Positions 44,438 to 54,221 of a DNA stretch of 64,000 nt are shown here, one piece after another; position 1 is the stretch's first letter, and each line of letters starts with the position of its first letter. Location: NCBI GenBank assembly GCA_012517855.1, contig JAAYUD010000058.1, positions 16,654 to 80,653 of the forward strand, in the 5' to 3' direction. The stretch is from Bacteroidales bacterium (GTDB lineage Bacteria; Bacteroidota; Bacteroidia; Bacteroidales; Bacteroidaceae). A program made the position numbers and the translations under genes. The notes under the pieces are model-generated. The model saw nothing but the letters and a program-made list of their open reading frames with translations. It had not been told where the DNA came from and did not search any database.

Positions 44438-47400
44438 ATGGAACAAAAAAAATTGTTACGACGAATTCTATTTGTTTGTATAGGATTTTTATTTTCCGTC
44501 TGTGCTCTTGCACAGCAAATCACGGTTACCGGTCATGTGAAAGATAATACTGGCGAACCGATTATTGGAGTAAATATTTCGATTCAGGGAACAAAAACAG
44601 GAACAGTTACCGATGTTAATGGTAATTATGTTTTGAAGAGTGTGAATCCGAATGCTAATTTGTTGTTTACTTTTGTAGGTTATTCTAACAAGAGTGTTGC
44701 TGTAGGAAATAGGAAAATAATAAATGTTGTTCTGTCCGAAGATTCGAAGGTCCTCAACGAAGTAATGGTAGTAGGTTATGCTATTGGCAGCAAACATACT
44801 GTATCTGGCTCAGTTGAGAACCTTAAGCGTGAGGATATGAATAAAGGCGTTGTTACGAGTCCGCTTGAAGCATTGAAAGGTAAAATAGCAGGAGTCATTA
44901 TAAGCCAATCGGGTGGTGATCCAATGGGAACAGTAAATATTCGTATCCGCGGTACATCTTCTCTTTCTGGAGGTAACGAGCCATTGGTTATTATAGATGG
45001 TGTATTTGGTGATATGTCTATGTTGAATGCGATAGCTCCAAATGATATTGCTTCTATGACCATATTGAAAGATGCATCAGAAACGGCTCAATACGGTTCT
45101 CGTGGTGCCGCTGGAGTTATCGTTGTTACTACTGCCAAAGGCCATTCCGGTCAGAATTATACAAATATCGAATATAGTGGCCAATTTGGTGTAAATAGTG
45201 TATTCAAGAATCTAAAGATGCTTTCTGCCGATCAATATCGCTCTACAGCAAAATCGTTGGGTCTCTCTTTCACCGATATGAATGGTAATACTAATTGGCT
45301 AGACGAGATTGAACGTAGTAATGGCTTGACTCAGAATCATAACTTTTCTTTCACATCGGGTAGTGAATATTCAAATATGAGAGCTTCTATTGGAGTTATT
45401 GAACGCCAGGGAGCTTTGAAGAATTCGGATATGATGAACTATACAGCCAAATTCGATGCTACTCAATATGCATTCAATAAGAAATTAAAACTGGAGCTTG
45501 GAGTCTTTGGTTCTCAACGTGATGGCAATATTCAGTATGACATGCAAAAGATGTTTTATTCGGCTGCAGCTTTTAATCCTACTTATCCCAATGCAAGAAA
45601 CAGTAGTGGAGCTTATGATGAGGATTTGTTAGCTAACGAAATCTATAATCCATTGGGGCAATTGGAAATAACAAATAAGTATAGCGTAGCTTCGGCGAAT
45701 GTCCATGGGCGCTTGACGTATACCATTCTCCCAGGATTGAATTTAAGCGGATTCGGATCTTATTCATATAGAGATGCTCAAAACAAACGGTATATCCCAA
45801 ATGATATCCGTCAAGGCAAATTGAATGGTAATGGATGGGCTTATATAGCCGATGATAATCATAAAGACTTGATGGGCAATATAGAGTTGAATTATACAAA
45901 AGATTTTGGTAAACATCATATTGATGCATTGGCTTTGATAGAAGGACAAGATTATAAAACTTTCACTTGGAGTACTCAAGCTAAGGGATTTGAAACAAAT
46001 TATTTTAAATATAATAATTTGAAGGCCGGAGCCAATATTGCATGGGGTGATAATACTTCTTATTCTTCCGAATATAAACTGATGTCATACATGGGCCGTA
46101 TTAACTATATGTTTAACGATCGTTATATTGTTACCGGCAATCTTCGTGCCGATGGATCTTCAAAATTAGGGCAAGGTAACAAATGGGGTTACTTTCCATC
46201 AGCTTCGGCGGCATGGATTGTAAGTAGTGAATCCTTCTTTAAGGGGCTACTTCCTATTGTCAATAACTTTAAATTGCGTGTGGGCTATGGCGTTACAGGT
46301 AATCAGGATGCCATAGATCCTTATAATTCATTGTCTTTAATGGAACCTAATGGAACAACGTTGGTCAATGGAAGCAAGACGACTACTTTTGCTGTAACTT
46401 CCAATAGTAATTCTGATTTGAAATGGGAAACTAAATATACTTTTGATGTCGGTGCCGATTTGTCTTTTTGCTCTAATAGGTACAATTTGACTGTAGATTA
46501 CTATCGTTCGAAGACAAAGAATCTATTATATAATTATACTGTTCCTGTTCCTCCTTTTACTTATACCAGCTTGTTGGCAAATGTCGGCGAAATGACTAAT
46601 AATGGATTGGAGTTTGCTTTTAGTGGTGATATTGTTAAGATGAAAGACTTCTCATTCAATGCTTCGGTCAACTTCTCATATCAGAAAAATAAGCTAGTAT
46701 CTTTGCATGGTACATACAACGGGCAAGATTTAACGACGAGCCAACATATTGCTGTTGCAAATATAAATGCAGCTGGCTTAACTCAGAATACTGGCGTGAC
46801 ATATTTGATGGAGGGACAGCCCATAGGAGTCTTTTATTTGCCTCATTTCATTGGGTTCAGTGATAAAAATCAGTACGAATTTCAAGATTTGAATGGCGAT
46901 AAAACAATTGATACGGGTGATAGTGGTGACCGTCAGGTTTGTGGTCAGTCATTACCTAAATATTATTTGTCCATGAATTATACCTTTAAGTATAAGAATT
47001 GGGATCTGACAACTCAGTTCAATGGTGCTTTTGGTCATAAGATTTATAACGGTACTTCTATGACATATAGCAATATGAGCTCTTTCCCAACTTATAATGT
47101 ATTGAAGAATGCTTTGAATGAAAATAATGGCAAAGGAATTTATGATATACAAATATCTGACTATTGGTTGCAAAAGGGGGATTATTTGAACTTCGAATAT
47201 TTGCAATTAGGCTATACTTTTACACCTAAGCAGCTTAAGGCGCTCCATATTATAAATAATCTCCACGTAGGTTTCTCTGTCAATAATATTTGTACGTTTA
47301 CCAGTTACAAGGGTTTGACTCCTATGATCAATTCTGCCAGCTTGAGTCGACAGAATGAGGGTACTACAAATTATGGTACAATGGGTGTGGATGATAAGCG

Positions 47401-47452
47401 TATTTATCCGTTGACACGTACTTATATGTTGTCATTATCCGTTAAATTCTAA
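44438..47452 (+). CDS. susC: SusC-family TonB-dependent outer-membrane transporter
   Basis: Outer-membrane channel that imports glycans with a SusD lid, driven by TonB. Order: signal peptide (GFLFSVCALAQQ), carboxypeptidase-like domain (VTGHVKDNTGEPIIGVNISI), plug with the SusC hallmarks SSLSGGNEPLVIIDGV and GSRGAAGVIVVTTAKG, then the 22-strand barrel ending in RTYMLSLSVKF. At 1004 aa it has normal length. The promoter carries the paired motif shared with susB. SusD follows after 29 bp. The glycan is inferred as alpha-glucan from SusR-like regulators, GH97 and GH13 neighbours. Confidence 0.96.
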   Translation: MEQKKLLRRILFVCIGFLFSVCALAQQITVTGHVKDNTGEPIIGVNISIQGTKTGTVTDVNGNYVLKSVNPNANLLFTFVGYSNKSVAVGNRKIINVVLSEDSKVLNEVMVVGYAIGSKHTVSGSVENLKREDMNKGVVTSPLEALKGKIAGVIISQSGGDPMGTVNIRIRGTSSLSGGNEPLVIIDGVFGDMSMLNAIAPNDIASMTILKDASETAQYGSRGAAGVIVVTTAKGHSGQNYTNIEYSGQFGVNSVFKNLKMLSADQYRSTAKSLGLSFTDMNGNTNWLDEIERSNGLTQNHNFSFTSGSEYSNMRASIGVIERQGALKNSDMMNYTAKFDATQYAFNKKLKLELGVFGSQRDGNIQYDMQKMFYSAAAFNPTYPNARNSSGAYDEDLLANEIYNPLGQLEITNKYSVASANVHGRLTYTILPGLNLSGFGSYSYRDAQNKRYIPNDIRQGKLNGNGWAYIADDNHKDLMGNIELNYTKDFGKHHIDALALIEGQDYKTFTWSTQAKGFETNYFKYNNLKAGANIAWGDNTSYSSEYKLMSYMGRINYMFNDRYIVTGNLRADGSSKLGQGNKWGYFPSASAAWIVSSESFFKGLLPIVNNFKLRVGYGVTGNQDAIDPYNSLSLMEPNGTTLVNGSKTTTFAVTSNSNSDLKWETKYTFDVGADLSFCSNRYNLTVDYYRSKTKNLLYNYTVPVPPFTYTSLLANVGEMTNNGLEFAFSGDIVKMKDFSFNASVNFSYQKNKLVSLHGTYNGQDLTTSQHIAVANINAAGLTQNTGVTYLMEGQPIGVFYLPHFIGFSDKNQYEFQDLNGDKTIDTGDSGDRQVCGQSLPKYYLSMNYTFKYKNWDLTTQFNGAFGHKIYNGTSMTYSNMSSFPTYNVLKNALNENNGKGIYDIQISDYWLQKGDYLNFEYLQLGYTFTPKQLKALHIINNLHVGFSVNNICTFTSYKGLTPMINSASLSRQNEGTTNYGTMGVDDKRIYPLTRTYMLSLSVKF

Positions 47453-47481
47453 TGTCACACAATTATTAAAAGGAAACAACA

Positions 47482-49209
47482 ATGAAAAAAATTATATTTG
47501 GCTGTTTATGTTTGATGAGTATGTTTGTTACATCATGCTCGTTGGATGAAAATCCTGAAAGTAAATTTAGTGAAGAAGAGGCTTATAAAACTTCTACATT
47601 GATTTATGTGAATACGGTAGCTAATATCTATTCGGCAATTGGTAGTGGCATATATGGTGGTACAGACTGTATACATACACTTCAGGAGTTTACTTCTGAT
47701 GCAACAATGCTTCCGGGTCGTCAAGGTGACTGGGTAGATGGTGGTAAGTGGCAGAATATGTTTCTGCACAATTTCAAATCGTCTGTCGACTTGTATGCTA
47801 CCGTTTGGAATCACTTGTATCAAATTATAGGGTTATGCAATTCGTCTATTGATAAATTGACGGCATTGTCCGCTACCAATGAAGAGGCCAAACCTTATAT
47901 TTACGAAGTCCGTACTCTTCGTGCTATCTATTATTATTATGCAATGGATTTGTTTGCCGAAGTGCCTCTTGTTACTTCAAGTACCGCTTCTATTTCGAGT
48001 GTTGCACAATCTAAACGTCCCGAGGTCTTTGCCTTTGTGACAAAAGAGTTGGCAGAATGCATTCCTAATCTTTCCGAAAGTGCTTCTCAGAAATCAGGTT
48101 TATATTATGGTCGGATAACAAAAGCCATTGCTTATATGTGCATGGCTAAGTGTGCTCTTAATGCTGCCGTTTATAATATCGATGATGCGTCGGCAACTAG
48201 CTACCAATCGTTTGTAGGCAATGATTTGTCTGGGGCTTGTACAGCTAGCGAAACGTTGGGCGCAGCTGTTACTACTAAGGGTAGTGCCATTAATATATCG
48301 CTTGACGGAACTACAAGAAATGCTTGGCAAACCGTTATCTATTGCGTAGATAAACTGGCTTCGTTAGGCTATTCGCTGCAAGCCAAATATGCTGATAACT
48401 TTGTCACTGCAAACAATTCTTCTGTAGAGAATATATTTACTCGCCCCAATGATGATGTGACCTACAAAATTGTAGATTACAATTTGATACGTTCAATACA
48501 CTACAATCATGCAGGAGCTATGGGGTACTCCGGCTGGAATGGTGCATGTTCTACTGTTCATCAAATGATCGTTTTGGGGTATGGTACGGCAAACCAAGAT
48601 CCTCGTGTTGCTATCAATTTCTATACAGGGACCGATTATACTGCCGATACCAATGGCAAATTAGTGAAAGACGGAGCTACGGATCAAGACCTTTCCTATG
48701 AACCGATGAAAGCGATAATTGATTTTAAAACCGGTTCGGATGCTCATGATGTTAAGTGTGCAGGGGCACGTTTTAAGAAATACCAATATGATACATCCAG
48801 CAGTATACAGGGTTGTATGAATAATGATTTGGTTATCTGGCGTTATGGAGATGCACTCTTGATGAAAGCCGAAGCCGAATATCGGTTGGGCAATACAGCA
48901 GAGGCACTAGACGAAATAAATCAGATTCGTAATCGTGTTGGCGCCATTCCTGCAACATCTGTTTCGCTCAATAGTCTTTTAAATGAACGTATGGCAGAAC
49001 TTTCATGGGAAGGTGTCAGACGGCAAGATCAAATTCGTTTTTGTACATTTACACAACCTACCGAAGATCGATATGTAGGCGTTTGGCATAACGCTTCGGC
49101 AGGCGATTACAATAACGATACTCAAGGATATACTTGTGTTTATCCTATTCCTTATTCGGTTATTAATTTGAATAAAAACCTGAAGCAAAATCCCGGCTAT
49201 AGCAATTAA
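47482..49209 (+). CDS. susD: SusD-family surface glycan-binding lipoprotein
   Basis: Outer-surface lipoprotein that captures glycan and closes the SusC channel. The lipobox (MSMFVTSCS) puts the lipidated Cys at about residue 19, followed by acidic residues (SLDENPE) resembling the Bacteroides surface-export signal. The SusD fold is seen in TPR-type repeats: AKPYIYEVRTLRAIYYYYAMDLF and the C-terminal RYGDALLMKAEAEYRLGNTAEALDEIN and LNERMAELSWEGVRRQDQIRF blocks. 575 aa, normal range. It is followed by a terminator, so susE/susF-type surface binding proteins are not part of this unit. Confidence 0.95.
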   Translation: MKKIIFGCLCLMSMFVTSCSLDENPESKFSEEEAYKTSTLIYVNTVANIYSAIGSGIYGGTDCIHTLQEFTSDATMLPGRQGDWVDGGKWQNMFLHNFKSSVDLYATVWNHLYQIIGLCNSSIDKLTALSATNEEAKPYIYEVRTLRAIYYYYAMDLFAEVPLVTSSTASISSVAQSKRPEVFAFVTKELAECIPNLSESASQKSGLYYGRITKAIAYMCMAKCALNAAVYNIDDASATSYQSFVGNDLSGACTASETLGAAVTTKGSAINISLDGTTRNAWQTVIYCVDKLASLGYSLQAKYADNFVTANNSSVENIFTRPNDDVTYKIVDYNLIRSIHYNHAGAMGYSGWNGACSTVHQMIVLGYGTANQDPRVAINFYTGTDYTADTNGKLVKDGATDQDLSYEPMKAIIDFKTGSDAHDVKCAGARFKKYQYDTSSSIQGCMNNDLVIWRYGDALLMKAEAEYRLGNTAEALDEINQIRNRVGAIPATSVSLNSLLNERMAELSWEGVRRQDQIRFCTFTQPTEDRYVGVWHNASAGDYNNDTQGYTCVYPIPYSVINLNKNLKQNPGYSN

Positions 49210-49236
49210 TATTGCATAGCAAATCGTTTAGAAGGA

Positions 49237-49274
49237 GAGACTGTGTGAATTTAATTTATTCAGTCTCTTTTTCT
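49237..49274 (+). terminator. Terminator of the susCD unit
   Basis: GAGACTG and CAGTCTC pair across a 17-base loop, followed by TTTTTCTT, 27 bp after the susD stop. Stem of 7 bp. Confidence 0.75.
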
Positions 49275-49344
49275 TAAAAGATGATAAAGCTATTGCGCTT
49301 CATCCATAAAATATAGATTTTTGTACAATAAATTATGAATATGT

Positions 49345-51087
49345 ATGTTTAGTAAAAGCTCTCTTAGAAAAGTTTTATTTGCGGCGTCGGTCGCATGTTT
49401 GTTGCCTGCGTCGGTTATGGCGCAAAAGGGCCCTCAGTGGCTCAACAAAGCAGTGTTCTATCAAATATATCCTTCTTCGTATATGGATACCGATGGCAAT
49501 GGCATTGGCGACCTACCCGGTATTATTTCTCGGTTGGATTATATTAAGTCTGTCGGTGTGAATGCTATTTGGCTCAATCCGATCTTTGAATCGGGATGGT
49601 TTGACGGAGGTTATGACGTGATAGATTTCTACAAGGTAGATCCTCGCTTCGGTACGAATACGGATTTAGTGCGGTTGGTCGACGAAGCGCACAAACGTGG
49701 TATTAAAGTTTGTCTTGATCTCGTTGCAGGGCATACCAGCGACAAGTGCGCATGGTTTAAAGAATCGAGCGAAGCCGATCCGAATCAACGTTATAGCGAC
49801 TACTATATATGGACCAATGAAATATCGCAGGCTGACAAGAATGAGATACTGAAGCGTCATCAACAACCCAATCCTCAATCGAGTACCATTGGACGATATG
49901 TTGAGGCTGATGCTCCTCGTGCCAAATATTATGAAAAGAATTTCTTCGAATGCCAGCCGGCATTGAATTACGGTTTCGCCACTCCAGATCCTGCTCATCC
50001 GTGGGAACAGACGGTCAATGCACCCGGCCCTAGAGCTACTCGACAAGAGTTGAAGAATATCATGTCGTTTTGGATGGACAAAGGGGTCGATGGTTTCAGA
50101 GTGGATATGGCTGCCAGTTTGGTCAAAAACGATCCGGATAAAAAAGAAACTATAAAATTGTGGAACGAAATGCGTAGTTGGATGAATAATAATTATCCGC
50201 AGTGCATCTTGATTTCCGAGTGGTCCAATCCTGCTCAGGCTATTCCCGCAGGATTTAATATCGATTTTTTTATACAGTTTGGCATTAAAGGTTATCCTTC
50301 GCTATTCTTTGCCAAGAATACTCCGTGGGGAGAACGTAACAGCCATCCTTATTGCTATTTTGATAGATCGGGAAAAGGGGAACTCAAAGAATTTGTAGAC
50401 AATTTCTCGGATGCTTATAGCCGGACTAAAGACTTGGGCTATATAGCCCTTCCATCGGCAAATCATGATTTTCAACGCCCCAATATCGGGACACGCAATT
50501 CTATTGACCAGCTAAAGGTGGCAATGACTTTCTTCCTCTCCATGCCGGGTGTCCCTTTTATTTACTATGGCGACGAGATCGGGATGAAATACGAGGTGGG
50601 TCTTCCGAGCAAAGAAGGAAGCAATGAACGTGCCGGCGCGCGTACGCCGATGCAATGGGACAATAATGCTACGGCCGGATTCTCCACATGTACTCCTGAC
50701 AAACTTTACTTTCCGGTAGATACCGAGAATGGCAAGCTTACTGTTGCCACACAGGAGAAAGACAAAAATTCATTACTCAATTATGTCCGAAGCCTGATTC
50801 GCTTGCGCCAGTCGTCCGAGGCATTGGGCAATGAGGGCGATTGGACTTTGGTGAGCGATGTGAACAAACCTTACCCAATGGTATACAAACGTAGTAAGGG
50901 CAATGAAACATACATAGTGGCATTAAATCCGAGCGAGAAGAAAGTCGAAGCGGATATTGCCAATCAAGGCTTCCAATCAGCCAAGATTGTTTCCGCCACA
51001 GGTAAAGGACGCTATAATGTCAATAAGAATGGCAAAGATAAAGTACAATTGAATGCTTTTTCGGCTATTATTGTCAGAGTCAATTAA
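49345..51087 (+). CDS. Periplasmic GH13 alpha-glucosidase/neopullulanase-type enzyme
   Basis: A 580-aa GH13 enzyme with a standard signal peptide (AASVACLLPASVMAQ), so it is periplasmic rather than a surface lipoprotein. Barrel motifs: VFYQIYPSSYMDTDGNGIGD, the nucleophile Asp in GFRVDMAASLV, the general acid Glu in ILISEWSNPAQ and the HD of SANHDFQRPN; MPGVPFIYYGDEIGM and RTPMQWDN are typical of the oligo-1,6-glucosidase/alpha-glucosidase branch. It would shorten imported alpha-oligosaccharides like SusA. It lies 135 bp after susD beyond a terminator, so expression may be partly independent. Exact specificity cannot be read from sequence. Confidence 0.9.
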   Translation: MFSKSSLRKVLFAASVACLLPASVMAQKGPQWLNKAVFYQIYPSSYMDTDGNGIGDLPGIISRLDYIKSVGVNAIWLNPIFESGWFDGGYDVIDFYKVDPRFGTNTDLVRLVDEAHKRGIKVCLDLVAGHTSDKCAWFKESSEADPNQRYSDYYIWTNEISQADKNEILKRHQQPNPQSSTIGRYVEADAPRAKYYEKNFFECQPALNYGFATPDPAHPWEQTVNAPGPRATRQELKNIMSFWMDKGVDGFRVDMAASLVKNDPDKKETIKLWNEMRSWMNNNYPQCILISEWSNPAQAIPAGFNIDFFIQFGIKGYPSLFFAKNTPWGERNSHPYCYFDRSGKGELKEFVDNFSDAYSRTKDLGYIALPSANHDFQRPNIGTRNSIDQLKVAMTFFLSMPGVPFIYYGDEIGMKYEVGLPSKEGSNERAGARTPMQWDNNATAGFSTCTPDKLYFPVDTENGKLTVATQEKDKNSLLNYVRSLIRLRQSSEALGNEGDWTLVSDVNKPYPMVYKRSKGNETYIVALNPSEKKVEADIANQGFQSAKIVSATGKGRYNVNKNGKDKVQLNAFSAIIVRVN

Positions 51088-51273
51088 TAGAAAAACATCT
51101 GGAAAGGTTGTATTGATGTAAAAGTTACCAGACGGGGAATTGATGCCCAACTATATATCTGATTAAAGTCACTACACTGTTAGTGTACCGCTTGGATATG
51201 GATCTTCAATCTTTTTCGTCCTTTACGCTCAACCTTTTTATTCAAGCGTTTCAATGTTTTTCTACTTATCTTT

Positions 51274-51367
51274 CATTCGTTTGGTGGGCAGCATACAATC
51301 GTTTTCTGCCCACCAAATGATTGTATGCTGCGCAGCAGACAATCATATGCTGCGCAGAAAACGAATG
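51274..51367. repeat. Multi-hairpin block with nested arms
   Basis: Outer arms CATTCGTTT and AAAACGAATG enclose a first stem GGTGGGCAG/CTGCCCACC and a second palindrome in which ATGATTGT pairs with ACAATCAT around GCTGCGCAGC. ATGCTGCGCAG occurs twice. The whole can fold like a multi-armed RNA junction or cruciform. No coding signal. Confidence 0.75.
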
Positions 51368-51493
51368 GCGGTAACAGACGAAAACAATGTGTGCTCTTTG
51401 TTTTGCTGATGAAACTAACTGATTGTAAGGTTTCTGCGTACCAATCTACAATCTGCCTCTTCGTTTTCTTCTTATTTATTGTGGCACGTGTTG

Positions 51494-51540
51494 AAACGGC
51501 GAACCAATTTCATTCATAAAACGAAATTGGTTCGCCGTTT
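51494..51540. terminator. Bidirectional terminator before GH95
   Basis: AAACGGCGAACCAATTTC and GAAATTGGTTCGCCGTTT form a perfect 18-bp stem with an 11-base loop, flanked by T-rich (plus) and A-rich sequence. It ends 17 bp from the GH95 stop. Confidence 0.85.
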
Positions 51541-51557
51541 ATTTTTGTTTTTAATGT

Positions 51558-54014
51558 TTATCGGATGATATTAAGATTGGCATCCAGACGGTATGCTTTT
51601 CCTTTTACTGTTCTAAACGATTGTGTCTTGTTTTTATATCTGACGTGGCACATTCCGCCCGAATTCGATACGATCGTAGCTTCCTTTAGTTCGTTGTCGG
51701 CCCACTTCATGTTGACCTGAAAGTTTCCTCTTGCGCAAAGTCCCTTTACCAAGCCGTCTTTCCATGCGTCGGGTAGTGCCGGTAGCAGTTGTATGAAACC
51801 CAAATGACTCTGAAGCAACATTTCTGTCATACCCGCAGTGCCACCGAAGTTTCCGTCAATCTGAAATGGCGGGTGGGTATCCCATAAGTTATCCATTGTA
51901 CCATTCTTTAGCAGATTGCCCAATAGCATATAGGCATGATTGCCATCTTCGAGTCTCGCCCATTGATTGAGCTTCCATCCCATGCTCCATCCGGTAGCAC
52001 CGTCGCCCCGATGTTCTAAAACTACTTTGGCTGCCTGGGCTAGGGTAGGGGTAGTAATGGGAGAGATGGTGTGTCCGGGATGTAATCCGAACAAGTGGTT
52101 TACGTGACGATGATGGTCGTTAGGGTCATCAATATCTTTCGACCATTCCATGAGTTGTCCATAACGTCCTATTTTGTATGGTGCCAAGTGTTTGAGTGCA
52201 TCTTCCCAATCCTTTCTGTCCTTGTTGTCTAGTCCTAACGTTCGGGATGCAGATACCGCATCCAAGAGTATCTCGCGAATGACGGCATGGGCAAAAGTAG
52301 CTCCTTCGTCTATCGGCCCGTGCTCGGGAGACGTTGATGGCGCGGCGGTATAAGTTCCGTCGGGTTTATGCCATAGATAGTCGGCGGCAAAGTCGGCAGC
52401 TCCTTTGATAATGGGATAACCGGTTTCCTTTAGAAACTTTACGTCGCGAGTGTAGTCGTAGCAGTCCCAAATATGCGTTGCCAGCCACGGGCCTGCCATT
52501 GGAGAAAAGTTCCACGACATGTCTTCGCTTTGCAATGGGGTAGTGAAGCCGAAGATGTTGGCCGAGATTGATACCGTCCAGCCGCGTGTACCAAAATAAT
52601 CTTTTGCTGTTTCTTTGCCGGGTTTAATCAAGGTTCGTATGAAGTCTACGAGCGGTTTGTTACATTCGCTCAGATTGGTGGAGAGTGCCGGCCAATAGTT
52701 CATCTGTATATTGATGTTGTTATGGTAGTCTACATTCCACGGTCCTTCTACATTGTTGTGCCATATTCCTTGCAGATTGGCGGGCATATTGCCGGGCCGC
52801 GAACTGGCGATGAGCAGATAGCGTCCGTATTGATAGTACAGAGATTCCAAATAAAAGTCTGCTGTGCCTTTGCGATAATTTTCCAATCGTTTGTCGGTAG
52901 GCAGGTCTGCGGTGGCTTTGTCCGGATTCAGGTTGAGGCTGACTCTGTCGAATAAGCTGGAGTAGTCTTTGTAATGTTCGGCAAGTAGTGCGTCGTAACC
53001 TTTGCTTTCGGCCGATTGTATCCATTTGTTTGTTGTCTCAACGGGATTAGTACCAACGTATGTTTTAGGATCTTTGAAGTCGGGGTTGAAATTCATCTTA
53101 TAATCCGTGTCGGCAGTTACATAGAATACAACTTCATCGGCATTTTCAGCTGTTAGTTTAGTACCGTCGTTGGACAGGTTTCCCCCTTTCACTTCTGCTC
53201 TAATGCGAACTACAAATTGCATGTTATTATTGTCTAAGCGCGAAACGAAGACTAGCCCGTTGTTACCGTCGGCTCTCATCTTACCTGTGAGCAAAGGATT
53301 TGGTGCATAACTAAATGTTAGATTCTGCATACCTCGTTTGTTGGCTTTGAAGCGAATGACCATTACGTTGGCGGGATAAGAAATAAAATAGTTGCGCAGG
53401 TAAGCAACTCCTTCTTTCTGGAAAGAAATGTTTACTAATGCCGAGTCGAGCGATAGCGAGCGGCGATAATTACTCATACCGGCGCTGTTGAGTCCTGTTG
53501 CAATATAAAACTCTCCGGCAGTAGTGAAATTGCCAAAGCGGAAAGGCTTTTCTTCGTTTGAACTGTAAGCCACTTCGCTATTGAAATTCTTTCGTGTAAG
53601 CGAATCGACACGCTTGTCGTCTCCTTGTGCAAAGGCTTCTCTGATATTGGTCAGTATAGATGCCGATCTTTTGTTGACATTCCAATAATAAGCTGCCCCT
53701 TTGGCCGTATTGGGACCGCCTCGCCACAATGTCTTTTCATTGAATGTGATTCGTTCGGATTCAATGGATCCTAATATATTCGCCCCAATACTACCGTTGC
53801 CTATAGGTAGCGAGCGCATCTCCCAACTTTTGTCTGTATTTCCATTATCCCATGGGGCTTTGCCTTGAAGCGTATAGGGGGTATCAAACCATATAGTCAG
53901 TGCATAGCTGCTCTGGTGTACAGATTGTGCCTTTAGTGGCTGCCAAGTGGCGATAATTGATAGTATATACAAGAGACCTAAGCCTAGGCATGTAGGTGTG
54001 AGTGATTTTTTCAT
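51558..54014 (-). CDS. GH95 alpha-L-fucosidase/galactosidase
   Basis: Exported inverting enzyme of family GH95, which removes alpha-1,2-linked L-fucose (or L-galactose) from glycans. The signal peptide (GLLYILSIIATWQPLKAQS) is followed by the N-terminal beta-rich domain (MRSLPIGNGSIGANILGS, ITFNEKTLWRGGPN) and the (alpha/alpha)6 barrel with the catalytic asparagine-bearing DYHNNINIQMNYWPA and the PSTSPEHG and HLFGLHPGHTI segments, and then the C-terminal domain. 818 aa is normal. Alone with its own promoter and terminator; the fucose target is inferred from the family, and the residues at the active site look intact. Confidence 0.95.
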   Translation of the reverse strand: MKKSLTPTCLGLGLLYILSIIATWQPLKAQSVHQSSYALTIWFDTPYTLQGKAPWDNGNTDKSWEMRSLPIGNGSIGANILGSIESERITFNEKTLWRGGPNTAKGAAYYWNVNKRSASILTNIREAFAQGDDKRVDSLTRKNFNSEVAYSSNEEKPFRFGNFTTAGEFYIATGLNSAGMSNYRRSLSLDSALVNISFQKEGVAYLRNYFISYPANVMVIRFKANKRGMQNLTFSYAPNPLLTGKMRADGNNGLVFVSRLDNNNMQFVVRIRAEVKGGNLSNDGTKLTAENADEVVFYVTADTDYKMNFNPDFKDPKTYVGTNPVETTNKWIQSAESKGYDALLAEHYKDYSSLFDRVSLNLNPDKATADLPTDKRLENYRKGTADFYLESLYYQYGRYLLIASSRPGNMPANLQGIWHNNVEGPWNVDYHNNINIQMNYWPALSTNLSECNKPLVDFIRTLIKPGKETAKDYFGTRGWTVSISANIFGFTTPLQSEDMSWNFSPMAGPWLATHIWDCYDYTRDVKFLKETGYPIIKGAADFAADYLWHKPDGTYTAAPSTSPEHGPIDEGATFAHAVIREILLDAVSASRTLGLDNKDRKDWEDALKHLAPYKIGRYGQLMEWSKDIDDPNDHHRHVNHLFGLHPGHTISPITTPTLAQAAKVVLEHRGDGATGWSMGWKLNQWARLEDGNHAYMLLGNLLKNGTMDNLWDTHPPFQIDGNFGGTAGMTEMLLQSHLGFIQLLPALPDAWKDGLVKGLCARGNFQVNMKWADNELKEATIVSNSGGMCHVRYKNKTQSFRTVKGKAYRLDANLNIIR

Positions 54015-54042
54015 TGAAGTAAGATTAGTCTAAAAATGATTT

Positions 54043-54073
54043 CAAAGGTAATGGATATTACAGAATGATCAAA
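54043..54073 (-). promoter_or_regulatory. Promoter of GH95
   Basis: Minus strand TTTG (54070-54073), 19 bp, TACCTTTG (54043-54050), about 28 bp before the ATG: a full consensus match. Confidence 0.75.
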
Positions 54074-54158
54074 ATTTATTTTCTACTTCTAAAGGCGTTT
54101 TATTCATTCTACAGTGGCATGGCGGCTTTGGTAGATGTAAGCATGGCGGTATATAAAC

Positions 54159-54190
54159 AAAAGGAGGAAGCATAATGGCCTCCCCCTTTT
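54159..54190 (-). terminator. Terminator of the metal-efflux operon
   Basis: AAAAGGAGG and CCTCCCCCTTTT pair around a short loop, 32 bp after the tolC-like stop on the minus strand, followed by TTTTGTTTAT in that direction. Confidence 0.65.
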
Positions 54191-54221
54191 AGTCTATTCG
54201 GTGATCAATCTATTCGTATGT

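Larger units (their letters stand above)
51088..51557. other. Gene-free gap between GH13 and GH95
   Basis: About 470 bp between convergent genes, with a complex multi-hairpin block (51274-51367) and a bidirectional terminator (51494-51540). The ORF at 51325-51519 crosses the hairpins and is not believed. Confidence 0.75.

Noticed and set aside
51325-51519. 64-aa ORF between GH13 and GH95
   Set aside because: It overlaps the multi-hairpin block and the terminator; no coding evidence.
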